A stretch of 64,000 nt of DNA. Origin: Aequorivita sp. UBA3180 (GTDB lineage Bacteria > Bacteroidota > Bacteroidia > Flavobacteriales > Flavobacteriaceae). The notes under the pieces were generated by a model that saw only the letters and a program-made list of their open reading frames with translations, ran no database searches and was not told where the DNA came from. The position numbers were made by a program, and so were the translations under genes. The stretch lies in assembly GCA_002364215.1 (NCBI GenBank), contig DEXQ01000009.1:16815-80814 (forward strand), given 5' to 3'. How positions within the stretch are numbered: position 1 is the first letter of the stretch; each line of letters opens with the position of its first letter. Shown one piece after another: positions 24,237-32,216 of the stretch.

Positions 24237-25100
24237 TTACCCCAAATAGGTCATCAATATTTTGCTTCGCGAAGTGTGTTTCAATCTGCGAATCGCTTTT
24301 TCTTTAATCTGGCGTACGCGTTCACGGGTAAGATCAAAGGTTTCACCTATTTCTTCCAAGGTCATCGGGTGCTGGTCACCAAGCCCAAAGTACAAACGGA
24401 TAACGTCAGCCTCTCTTGGGGTCAAGGTTTCCAAAGCACGTTCAATTTCCGTGCGAAGTGATTCGTGCAATAAAGAACGGTCTGGGTTTGGACTTTCACC
24501 GCTACGCAAAACATCGTAAAGGTTACTGTCTTCTCCTTCAACAAGCGGTGCATCCATGGATACGTGACGGCCAGAGTTTTTCATGGACTCTTTTACGTCG
24601 TTAATGGTCATATCCAGCTCCTTTGCAATTTCCTCTGCGGAAGGAGGGCGCTCATTGGCTTGTTCAAGATAGGCATACATCTTATTTATCTTGTTGATGC
24701 TTCCAATTTTGTTTAACGGCAATCGCACAATACGTGATTGCTCTGCCAAAGCCTGTAAAATTGACTGGCGGATCCACCAAACGGCGTACGAGATAAATTT
24801 GAAACCACGGGTTTCGTCAAAACGTTGCGCGGCTTTAATAAGCCCAAGGTTTCCTTCATTGATAAGGTCTGGAAGGGTAAGTCCTTGGTTTTGGTATTGC
24901 TTTGCCACCGAAACTACGAAACGAAGGTTAGCTTTGGTCAATTTTTCCAAAGCGCGCTGGTCACCCGCTTTTATGCGCTGTGCCAATTCTACTTCTTCGT
25001 CTGCGGTGATTAAGTCAACTTTTCCAATTTCTTGAAGATACTTGTCTAATGAAGCAGTTTCCCTATTGGTTACCTGCTTTGTAATTTTAAGTTGTCTCAT
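24237..25100 (-). CDS. rpoD: Primary sigma factor RpoD/SigA
   Basis: Housekeeping sigma factor of 287 residues, directing RNA polymerase to the TAnnTTTG promoters seen across this window. Region 1.1 is absent, as is usual in Bacteroidota. Region 1.2 has SLDKYLQEIGKVDLIT, region 2 LTLPDLINEGNLGLIKAAQRF and YAVWWIRQSILQAL, and region 2.4-3.0 SRIVRLPLNKIGSINKINK. Region 4.2 has MTLEEIGETFDLTRERVRQIKEKA (in two parts). Two hairpins follow the stop codon. Upstream, 130 bp of A/T-rich sequence separates it from the anti-sigma-like gene; I see no exact -7 element there. Confidence 0.97.
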   Translation of the reverse strand: MRQLKITKQVTNRETASLDKYLQEIGKVDLITADEEVELAQRIKAGDQRALEKLTKANLRFVVSVAKQYQNQGLTLPDLINEGNLGLIKAAQRFDETRGFKFISYAVWWIRQSILQALAEQSRIVRLPLNKIGSINKINKMYAYLEQANERPPSAEEIAKELDMTINDVKESMKNSGRHVSMDAPLVEGEDSNLYDVLRSGESPNPDRSLLHESLRTEIERALETLTPREADVIRLYFGLGDQHPMTLEEIGETFDLTRERVRQIKEKAIRRLKHTSRSKILMTYLG

Positions 25101-25231
25101 TAAGGTTTGTCCTGTAGATTAAGGTTTAAACTTGTGTATTGGGTTATACGTAACAAATACAGAAAAGGTTACAAAAATTTTAGTTTTTTTTAAAATTTTC
25201 TTAAAATTAAGCTACAGAAGCCATTTAATTA

Positions 25232-25852
25232 TTACTCTAAAGTATCTTTCTTTTTAATATTTGCAGAATCTAGCTCGTTTTTAGTTTTTAAAATTAAACT
25301 GTCAATTTCTTTTTTGTCTTCAGTTACAATTTGTTTACCGTCACGACTGTTGTAGTAATAATATTTTTCTGAAACTGTAAATGTTTCATCTAAGCTTTTG
25401 CTTATTGAAGTCCTTTTTTCAGCATTGTTTATTGATTTTTTTTCTTTCAATTTCTGTGAGGAATTAACAGACGGATTTTCTTCGGCTGTGGTTATTTTAT
25501 ACAGCTTTTCATCTTGCACTTCCGAGGAGATTGAATCAATCGGTAAAGTTTCAGTAGATTTAAAATCATCTCCTTTTTCTGAAGAAGAAACGGTATTTTC
25601 CAAAATTTCATTATGCTTTTTTGTTACAGTTGAATTGATTTTCAAAAAATCACTGTTGCCAAAAAGCAAAAACGCTCCCAATAAAGTTAAAATCACACCT
25701 CCCGAAATCCAATAGTAAAAAATTCTTTTTCTACGGTGTTTTTCTTCGTCAAGCGAAGTATTTATTTTCTCCCAAAGTGTATTTTTGGGAGCTTTTTTTC
25801 CTTTGTGCAGCTTATTTTCAAAAAGCTTTCCTATGTCTTTTTTTTCTCCCAT
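25232..25852 (-). CDS. Probable anti-sigma factor, single-pass membrane protein
   Basis: Protein of 206 residues with a cytoplasmic N terminus (DIGKLFENKLHKGKKAP, then WEKINTSLDEEKHRRKR) and one membrane helix (about 46-67). It ends in a long Ser/Lys/Glu-rich periplasmic tail with no clear domain. This layout, directly after an ECF sigma gene, is typical of Bacteroidota anti-sigma proteins. I used ATG 25850-25852, one base after the sigma stop (TGAAATG); an upstream ATG lies inside the sigma gene. The anti-sigma role is inferred from position and topology, not from a recognised anti-sigma domain. Confidence 0.72.
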   Translation of the reverse strand: MGEKKDIGKLFENKLHKGKKAPKNTLWEKINTSLDEEKHRRKRIFYYWISGGVILTLLGAFLLFGNSDFLKINSTVTKKHNEILENTVSSSEKGDDFKSTETLPIDSISSEVQDEKLYKITTAEENPSVNSSQKLKEKKSINNAEKRTSISKSLDETFTVSEKYYYYNSRDGKQIVTEDKKEIDSLILKTKNELDSANIKKKDTLE

Positions 25853-25853
25853 T

Positions 25854-26399
25854 TCAATATGTTTTTGGGTTAATTGCAATGCTTAACGCAATGATTTTAT
25901 CGCGTAAAATGAGTTTTGCCCGATGATAGTTTGACTTTGAAGTTCCTTCAGAAATATTTAAAAGTGAAGCAATTTCTTTATGTGAAAATCCATCCATTTG
26001 ATAAAGGTTGAACACAAGCCTGTACTGATCCGGCAAATCCTGTATAAGAGCCAAAAGTTGGTCCAGAGAAAGGTTTTCTTCACTTTCAACTATCACTTCA
26101 TCTTCCAGTAAATTCTCTTTAATTTCAACATTAAGCGGCCTTTTAGTTTTGTATTTGTCAATTGCTTTATAGATAGTTATTCGTTTCATCCAGCCTTCAA
26201 AGGAACCCTTGTTTTTGTATGTTTTTAATTTTTGGAAAATAGTTATGAAAGCATCGTGCAGGTTGTCTTCGGCATCGGCTTCGTTTCTGCAATATTTCAA
26301 TGAGGTAAAATATAGGGTGTCTTTGTACTTTCGGAACAACTCGTTCTGTGCTGTCCGGTCGTTTTTAATACACGCTTTTATAAGTTCGGCTTCCTTCAA
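25854..26399 (-). CDS. ECF-type RNA polymerase sigma factor
   Basis: Sigma-70 family factor of 181 residues with only regions 2 and 4. Region 2 shows YFTSLKYCRNEADAEDNLHDAF and FEGWMKRITIYKAIDKY; region 4 shows LPDQYRLVFNLYQMDGFSHKEIA and LNISEGTSKSNYHRAK, a helix-turn-helix. It sits 15 bp after a lipoprotein gene and is followed with no gap by the anti-sigma-like gene. It probably answers an envelope signal. Confidence 0.92.
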   Translation of the reverse strand: MKEAELIKACIKNDRTAQNELFRKYKDTLYFTSLKYCRNEADAEDNLHDAFITIFQKLKTYKNKGSFEGWMKRITIYKAIDKYKTKRPLNVEIKENLLEDEVIVESEENLSLDQLLALIQDLPDQYRLVFNLYQMDGFSHKEIASLLNISEGTSKSNYHRAKLILRDKIIALSIAINPKTY

Positions 26400-26414
26400 A
26401 TAAATTTTGAAACT

Positions 26415-27452
26415 TTAGAAACAGTTAATGGCTTTTAAAACAATGGGTACACCGGAAACCTGAATCCCGTTATTTATATTATCAAATCTAACATAAATTA
26501 CCTGTGGATTTTCCCTGTTTTCATACATTAAATTGGTTATGGGATTTAAGCCCTCCAGCATGTCATCGTAATTTTCATAGTAATTCCAAGTAACGGTTGA
26601 AGGGTCTGGAATACCCGAAAATGGAAAGAAACATTCAAAATAACTTTCCAAATCAAATATAGCCCTGCCTGAATTTGGCTCGGTTTCGCATTCCTCAAAG
26701 AGAATTTTTCTACAAGGTTCGTAACAGTCCTTGATCAGGGAAATACGATCTGTACCATTTTCAATTTGTATTTGCCCAGGGTCAAAACTTGTTATTTTCC
26801 AATCAAAATTCCAATCATCACTTACGTTTTCATTTCCCGTCAAAAAAATATTGAGATGTAATTCATCTTCTATAAAATAGGAAACCCAAGTTCCGCCGAA
26901 AGCGTTCTCTTGAAAATAAAGCGCTGCATTCCCCAAATTGCTCACTTCAAAATACGAGCCGTCGTATTCGCTGTTGGGGCCCTCCAAATGATTTACCATC
27001 CAAATACACGAAGTTTCGGTTAGGATATTATTACAGGTAATAACCGTGTCGGCTCCCAAACAGTGATCTATTGCTTCTTTCAACTCTTCATTGTTATTAA
27101 TAGTGTATGGCTGGCCGTCATTTAGAATACTGGTGATAGGATAGCTTAAACTTATGGATTTATCTTCCTCTAATGCACCCAAAAACTCACTGAATTCAAT
27201 ATCACTTTTTATTATCTGGTAGCCGAAAATATCCATATTTTCATCATAAATTAACAATGTAAAGGCGTAATTAAAGTCAATACAAGTAATTTCATTGTCA
27301 AAATCATTACCGGCAGCGCGCTCAATAAGATTATAAAGTTCAGAATCTACTTTGATAACCTTCGAAGGATCTGCTTTGCTTATGGGTTCGTTTTCACAGG
27401 AAGATAAGACTGTAAGAAGTATGAGAAGCGATAAAAACCAAATATTTTTCAT
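26415..27452 (-). CDS. Hypothetical lipoprotein upstream of ECF sigma gene
   Basis: Predicted lipoprotein of 345 residues with lipobox VLSSCENE (Cys20). I do not recognise its family. The body is acidic and rich in Asn, Asp and aromatic residues with scattered cysteines (ITCIDFNYAF, ITCNNILTETSC, CYEPCRKILFEECE), and the C-terminal part looks beta-rich. It is likely exported to an outer leaflet. It lies 15 bp before the ECF sigma gene on the same strand, so it is probably cotranscribed with it. That position makes it a candidate sensor, regulator or target of the sigma factor, but this is inference. Confidence 0.75.
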   Translation of the reverse strand: MKNIWFLSLLILLTVLSSCENEPISKADPSKVIKVDSELYNLIERAAGNDFDNEITCIDFNYAFTLLIYDENMDIFGYQIIKSDIEFSEFLGALEEDKSISLSYPITSILNDGQPYTINNNEELKEAIDHCLGADTVITCNNILTETSCIWMVNHLEGPNSEYDGSYFEVSNLGNAALYFQENAFGGTWVSYFIEDELHLNIFLTGNENVSDDWNFDWKITSFDPGQIQIENGTDRISLIKDCYEPCRKILFEECETEPNSGRAIFDLESYFECFFPFSGIPDPSTVTWNYYENYDDMLEGLNPITNLMYENRENPQVIYVRFDNINNGIQVSGVPIVLKAINCF

Positions 27453-27513
27453 AAATGTATCATTACGTTATTACTCTTTAGTCTGAAAATTTTTGAAAGG
27501 TTGCGTGTGAGCA

Positions 27514-27547
27514 TAAAAAAAACGCCCTCCATTGCTGAAAGGCGTTT
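27514..27547 (-). terminator. Rho-independent terminator after pnp
   Basis: AAACGCC (27520-27526) pairs with GGCGTTT (27541-27547). On the minus strand the stem is followed by a T-run from the A-run at 27515-27522. Confidence 0.82.
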
Positions 27548-27566
27548 ATTGTGTTAAAAAGAAAAA

Positions 27567-29801
27567 TTAATCTCTCTTTCTGTCTCTGTCGCGATTATCA
27601 CGGCCACGGTTGTCGCGGCCACGGTTATCGCGTCCACCGCTTCGTTTGTCGTCGCGTGGTGGACGTTCTTTATACCCTTCAGGTTTTGGAAGAATCGCTT
27701 TGCGGGAAACTCTTTCCTTCTTGGTACGTGGGTCAATTCCCATATATTTCACATCAAAAACATCTCCCATATTTACGACATCACTAACGTTTTCGGTGCG
27801 TTCCCAAGCAAGTTCAGAAACGTGAAGTAAAATCTCGTTTCCTGGTGCGTCCATATATTCTACAACAGCACCGAAATCAAGCATTTTTATAACTTTCACT
27901 TCATAAATGCTTCCTACTTCAGGTTTGAAAGTAAGTGAATCAATCTTCGCCAATACTGCATCAATACCTTCTTGGTTTGTTCCAAGAATTTCTACGATAC
28001 CTTCTTCGGTGACAGGGTCTTCATTGATAACAATAGTAGTCTTTGTAGCTTTTTGAAGCTCTTGGATTACTTTTCCACCAGGACCAATTAGAGCGCCGAT
28101 ATATTCGTTCGGAATAGTAACGGTAACCATTTTTGGAGCGTGAGGCTTCACGTCTGCATTAGGTTGAGCGATGGTATCGGTCAATTTTTCAAGTATGTGA
28201 AGTCTTCCGGCAGCAGCTTGTTTAAGAGCGTTTACTAAAATTTCATACGAAAGCCCTTTCACTTTAATGTCCATCTGGCAAGCGGTAATTCCGTCAGCCG
28301 TTCCAGTTACCTTAAAGTCCATATCGCCCAAGTGATCTTCATCACCTAAGATATCTGAAAGTACTGCATACTTTCCTGTTTCACCATCAGAAATCAATCC
28401 CATTGCGATACCGGAAACAGGTTTTTTCAACTGAACCCCAGCATCCATCAATGCCATAGTTCCTGAACATACAGTCGCCATAGAAGAAGAACCGTTAGAT
28501 TCCAAAACTTCTGAAACCACACGAACGGTATAAGGGCAATCTGCAGGAATCATTCCTTTTAAGGCACGTTGTGCCAAATTTCCGTGACCAACCTCTCTAC
28601 GTGAAGTTCCGCGGATTGGGCGGGCCTCACCAGTTGAGAAAGGAGGGAAGTTGTAATGAAGATAGAAAGTCTCTTCGCCTTCAAAAGATGGCATATCAAT
28701 TTGGTTTGCTTCGCGAGAAGTTCCCAAAGTAACGGTTGCCAAAGCTTGTGTTTCACCACGTGTAAAAATAGCCGAACCGTGCGTTGAAGGAAGATAATCA
28801 ACCTCGCACCAAATGGGGCGAATTTGATCTGTCTTCCTGCCGTCCAAACGCAAACCTTCGTTTAAGGTAAGATCACGAACGGCAGCTTTTTCAGCTTTGT
28901 AGTAATATTTTGAAATTAAATCTCCAAAATCTTCCAATTCCTCTTCTGAGAAAGTAGCTTTTATTTCTTCTTTAATTGCATCAAATGAAGCGCTTCTTTC
29001 GTGTTTTGCAGAGGCAGATTTTGCTACGGCATACACTTTATCGTAAGCCATATCGTGAATTTTCTTTTTCAAATCTTCATCCTCGCGTTCTGCTTCGTAT
29101 TCGCGAACTTCTTTTCTGCCAACTGCTTCAGCCAATCTTAATTGTGCCTCACATTGTTTTTTGATATGTTCGTGAGCAAATTTAATGGCCTCAACCATTT
29201 CTTCTTCGCTAATTTCTTTCATCTCACCTTCCACCATCATTACGGAATCAGCCGATGCGCCAATTACCATATCGATGTCAGATTCCTCCAATTGGGCACG
29301 GGTTGGGTTAATGATGAATTTGCCGTCTATTCTTCCCACACGTGCTTCGGAAATGGCACATTCAAAAGGGAAGTCTGAAAGCTGGATGGCTGCAGAAGCC
29401 GCCAAACCTGCCATTGCATCTGGCATTACATCTTCATCGTGACTCATCAATTGGATCATCACTTGGGTTTCGGCGTGGTAATCCTTTGGGAAAAGTGGGC
29501 GCAATACGCGGTCCACAAGACGCATTGTTAAAACTTCACCGTCACTTGGTCTAGCTTCTCTTTTGAAGAAACCGCCTGGGTAACGACCCGAAGCTGCAAA
29601 TTTTTCGCGATAATCTACTGTTAAAGGTAGAAAATCAACATCGCTCTGTTTGTAGTTTGAAACTACGGTGCATAGCAACATACATTTTCCGGATTGCACA
29701 ACAACAGAACCGTGTGCCTGTTTTGCCAATTTTCCGGTTTCGATGGAAATCTCCCGTCCATCACCTAGGTCTATGACCTCTCTAAATACTTTAGGTATCA
29801 T
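27567..29801 (-). CDS. pnp: Polyribonucleotide nucleotidyltransferase (PNPase)
   Basis: Phosphorolytic 3'-5' exoribonuclease of the RNA degradosome. Over 744 residues there are two RNase PH domains (first near 15-145; second with FNFPPFSTGEARPIRGTSRRE-type core, near 330-550). A KH domain follows with IPNEYIGALIGPGGKVIQEL (about 560-590), and an S1 domain (about 625-695: GSIYEVKVIKMLDFGAVVEY). The last 30 residues are an Arg/Asp/Gly-rich tail with repeated GRDNR units. It follows rpsO on the same strand, the order also found in E. coli, with a structured leader between them. Confidence 0.97.
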   Translation of the reverse strand: MIPKVFREVIDLGDGREISIETGKLAKQAHGSVVVQSGKCMLLCTVVSNYKQSDVDFLPLTVDYREKFAASGRYPGGFFKREARPSDGEVLTMRLVDRVLRPLFPKDYHAETQVMIQLMSHDEDVMPDAMAGLAASAAIQLSDFPFECAISEARVGRIDGKFIINPTRAQLEESDIDMVIGASADSVMMVEGEMKEISEEEMVEAIKFAHEHIKKQCEAQLRLAEAVGRKEVREYEAEREDEDLKKKIHDMAYDKVYAVAKSASAKHERSASFDAIKEEIKATFSEEELEDFGDLISKYYYKAEKAAVRDLTLNEGLRLDGRKTDQIRPIWCEVDYLPSTHGSAIFTRGETQALATVTLGTSREANQIDMPSFEGEETFYLHYNFPPFSTGEARPIRGTSRREVGHGNLAQRALKGMIPADCPYTVRVVSEVLESNGSSSMATVCSGTMALMDAGVQLKKPVSGIAMGLISDGETGKYAVLSDILGDEDHLGDMDFKVTGTADGITACQMDIKVKGLSYEILVNALKQAAAGRLHILEKLTDTIAQPNADVKPHAPKMVTVTIPNEYIGALIGPGGKVIQELQKATKTTIVINEDPVTEEGIVEILGTNQEGIDAVLAKIDSLTFKPEVGSIYEVKVIKMLDFGAVVEYMDAPGNEILLHVSELAWERTENVSDVVNMGDVFDVKYMGIDPRTKKERVSRKAILPKPEGYKERPPRDDKRSGGRDNRGRDNRGRDNRDRDRKRD

Positions 29802-29842
29802 TTGTTTTTCATTTTGTACGCCAGGGGCGCACGGTTAAAAAT

Positions 29843-29892
29843 GGTCAACGACTGTTTATCAGTCGCGTGTTGTTGTGTTGTTGTGGTTGACC
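29843..29892 (-). promoter_or_regulatory. Stem-loop structure in the pnp leader
   Basis: GGTCAAC (29843-29849) pairs with GTTGACC (29886-29892), enclosing an inner GACTG / CAGTC hairpin (29850-29864). It lies about 42 bp before the pnp start. In E. coli a leader stem-loop lets PNPase and RNase III autoregulate pnp; a similar role here is inference. Confidence 0.5.
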
Positions 29893-29939
29893 AATGAAAA
29901 ACCTAAGGGTAGCTTTTCTATGTGTATCAGAAGTAAGTT

Positions 29940-29980
29940 CTGAAAAAAATATAAAAATAAAGGGCTCGTAAGAGCCCTTT
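29940..29980 (-). terminator. Terminator after rpsO
   Basis: AAAGGGCTC (29959-29967), loop GTAA, GAGCCCTTT (29972-29980). On the minus strand a T-rich tail follows. pnp may be reached by read-through or by its own promoter. Confidence 0.85.
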
Positions 29981-29986
29981 AAAATA

Positions 29987-30256
29987 TTACTTACGTAATC
30001 CTAATTCTTTAACGATGGCACGGTAACGAAGGATGTCTTTTTTCATAAGATAATCCAACAATGCTCTGCGCTTACCTACCAACATTACCAAAGAACGCTC
30101 AGTGTTGTAGTCCTTGTGATTTGCTTTAAGATGTTTTGTTAAATGCTCGATGCGGTACGTGAATAGCGCAATCTGTCCTTCAGCTGAACCAGTGTCAGTC
30201 TTGGACTTTCCGTGTTTTGCGAAAATTTTTTCTTTTTCTTCTTGGGATAAATACAT
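29987..30256 (-). CDS. rpsO: 30S ribosomal protein S15
   Basis: Primary 16S rRNA-binding protein of 89 residues, the family length. Diagnostic segments are TGSAEGQIALFTYRIEHLT, HLKANHKDYNTERSL and LVGKRRALLDYLMKKD. It is followed by its own terminator and then pnp. A TGATTA / TAATCA hairpin at 30287-30307 lies in its leader; S15 leaders are often autoregulatory, but the fold here is small. Confidence 0.98.
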   Translation of the reverse strand: MYLSQEEKEKIFAKHGKSKTDTGSAEGQIALFTYRIEHLTKHLKANHKDYNTERSLVMLVGKRRALLDYLMKKDILRYRAIVKELGLRK

Positions 30257-30313
30257 GCCAATATTGTTAAAATGATTTTTATGTACTGATTACCATTTTG
30301 ATAATCAAGGTTG

Positions 30314-30321
30314 CAAAAGTA
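30314..30321 (-). promoter_or_regulatory. -7 promoter element for rpsO (TACTTTTG)
   Basis: Exact TAnnTTTG on the minus strand, 58 bp before the rpsO start, leaving a leader of about 50 bases. Confidence 0.55.
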
Positions 30322-30428
30322 CAAAATCGATTTTGAAATAGCTGTATTTCAAATAAAAATTAATTCAAATATATTGAAATGATGTTTTTCAGCGTTATAG
30401 GAATCTAAACCCCTAAACCTTTAAATTT

Positions 30429-31262
30429 ATGAAAATCATCCCTTTTAAATTATTTCTTTCATTTTTTGTGATGGGAATCTTCCTTTTTACAAGTTGTATT
30501 AAAGATGAGGATACTGCTTCGGAAGAAGTTAATTTCTCATCAGATAATTCTATGCGAGCTGCAAAAACCGATAATGTTGCCGAAGGTACATTTAATATTA
30601 TAGAGCAGGCTTTTGTGGAAAATGAAACTGGAGGCCGTGGCACAACGCAATTCTCTCTTTTCCCGAATTGTACAGAAATTACCGTTGGAATGCAAGGGAA
30701 CGTTTTCACCATTCTTTTGGATTTTGGCGATTCCTGTACATTAAATAACGGGAATGTGGTTTCTGGAAGCATTTTTCTGGAATATGGTCCATTGGTTTCT
30801 GGAACCTATACCGTCAATTATACCTTTCAAAACTTTATTTTTAATGGAAATGGTGTAAGCGGTGGTGGAAGCATTCTGTATGAAATAGCTAATCAAAATG
30901 ATAATCCACAATCTACTGTTAACGAAAGTATCACAGTGAGTTTTCCGAACACTACTGTAACGGGTACTCGTAATGGAACCCGTGTTTCCGAATGGGTGGA
31001 AGGTGTTGGTTCTGGTACGTGGCTTGACAATGTATACCACGTAAGCGGAAATTGGCAAACTGTATTTACCAATGGTTTTGAAAGAAGTGGTGAAGTTACC
31101 GAAACACTTGTTTATAAAACTGCCTGTCGTTGGGTTGTTGACGGAAGGCTTGAAGTTTCGCAGGATAGCGTAACCGCTGCAATAGATTTTGGTGATGGCG
31201 AGTGTGACAATCAGGCCATATTTATATACAATGGCCAAGAGTATCCTTTCACAATGAATTGA
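30429..31262 (+). CDS. Hypothetical lipoprotein, beta-rich
   Basis: Predicted lipoprotein of 277 residues with lipobox LFTSCIKDED (Cys19). The body is rich in Thr, Gly, Asn and Val and looks like repeated strands (SGTYTVNYTFQNFIFNGNG, then GTWLDNVYHVSGNWQTVF). Four cysteines lie in NCTEI, DSCTL, ACRWV and ECDNQ. Proteins of this type are common on flavobacterial surfaces; I cannot assign a function. It stands alone between rpsO and a bidirectional terminator. I see no exact -7 element upstream. Confidence 0.78.
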   Translation: MKIIPFKLFLSFFVMGIFLFTSCIKDEDTASEEVNFSSDNSMRAAKTDNVAEGTFNIIEQAFVENETGGRGTTQFSLFPNCTEITVGMQGNVFTILLDFGDSCTLNNGNVVSGSIFLEYGPLVSGTYTVNYTFQNFIFNGNGVSGGGSILYEIANQNDNPQSTVNESITVSFPNTTVTGTRNGTRVSEWVEGVGSGTWLDNVYHVSGNWQTVFTNGFERSGEVTETLVYKTACRWVVDGRLEVSQDSVTAAIDFGDGECDNQAIFIYNGQEYPFTMN

Positions 31263-31278
31263 TTGAATTATTTTCAAT

Positions 31279-31310
31279 AAAAAAAGCTGCTCGAATTGAG
31301 CAGCTTTTTT
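31279..31310. terminator. Bidirectional terminator between the lipoprotein gene and accD
   Basis: AAAAAGCTGCTC (31281-31292) pairs with GAGCAGCTTTTT (31298-31309) around GAATT. A and T tracts on both sides allow use in either direction, fitting two convergent genes. It overlaps the accD stop. Confidence 0.9.
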
Positions 31311-32175
31311 ATGCAGTTTTTTCGCGAAGTGGTCTGTTTAAAACCAAATCTAAATAAAGATTTATTTTTCTTTTAAGATCTCGGCGGTGGGTAATGAAAT
31401 CCAAGAAACCGTGTTCCAGTACAAATTCAGCAGTTTGGAAACCTTCCGGTAGTTCCTTTCCTGTAGTATCGCGCACTACGCGCGGTCCTGCAAAACCTAT
31501 CAATGCGCCAGGTTCGCTAATGTTTATATCTCCTAACATTGCGAATGATGCGGTAGTTCCGCCCGTTGTTGGATCTGTGCACAATGAAATATAGGGTATT
31601 CCCGCATCGCTTAGTTGAGCAAGTTTCACACTTGTTTTGGCAAGTTGCATCAGCGAGAGTGCAGCTTCCATCATTCGGGCACCGCCACTTTTTGAAATTA
31701 TGAGTAGGGGAATTTTCTTTTTAAGTGAATAATCTGCAGCGCGGGCAATTTTTTCGCCTACAACGCTTCCCATAGAACCTCCAATAAAGCTAAAATCCAT
31801 ACAGGCCACAACCAAATCTGCCCCCATGGATTTTCCAACGGCACAGCGAATAGCATCTTTAAGACCCGTTTTGTCCTGTGCTTCCTTTAATCTGTCTGTA
31901 TATTTCTTTTTGTCCTCAAATTTGAGTGTATCCTTTGAGGTAAGATTTTTATCTAGCTCCTTAAATTTGTTGTCGTCAAAAAGAATTTCAAAATACTCTT
32001 TGCTTCCAATGCGCACGTGGTAACCATCTTCGGGACTTACGTAATAATTTTTTTCAAGCTCTTCGCTATCTACGATTTTTCCAGTGGGCGATTTGTACCA
32101 CAGTCCTTTCGGGACGTCCTTTTTTTCTTCGGTTGGGGTTTGAATTCCCTTTTTTGTTCTTTTAAACCAAGGCAT
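31309..32175 (-). CDS. accD: Acetyl-CoA carboxylase carboxyltransferase subunit beta
   Basis: Beta subunit of the carboxyltransferase that makes malonyl-CoA for fatty acid synthesis. The 288-residue protein shows the core GLKDAIRCAVGKSMGADLVV, MDFSFIGGSMGSVVGEKI and ISKSGGARMMEAALSLMQLAK. The N terminus keeps the family shape (WFKRTKKGI, VPKGLWYKSPTGKI, YVSPEDGYHVRI), but the four zinc-ribbon cysteines of the E. coli protein are all replaced. It lies 41 bp after fbaA on the same strand, so it may share that transcript. Confidence 0.95.
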   Translation of the reverse strand: MPWFKRTKKGIQTPTEEKKDVPKGLWYKSPTGKIVDSEELEKNYYVSPEDGYHVRIGSKEYFEILFDDNKFKELDKNLTSKDTLKFEDKKKYTDRLKEAQDKTGLKDAIRCAVGKSMGADLVVACMDFSFIGGSMGSVVGEKIARAADYSLKKKIPLLIISKSGGARMMEAALSLMQLAKTSVKLAQLSDAGIPYISLCTDPTTGGTTASFAMLGDINISEPGALIGFAGPRVVRDTTGKELPEGFQTAEFVLEHGFLDFITHRRDLKRKINLYLDLVLNRPLREKTA

Positions 32176-32216
32176 AAACTATTGTTTATTTAATGTTTTT
32201 ATTTTCAATTGAAGCT

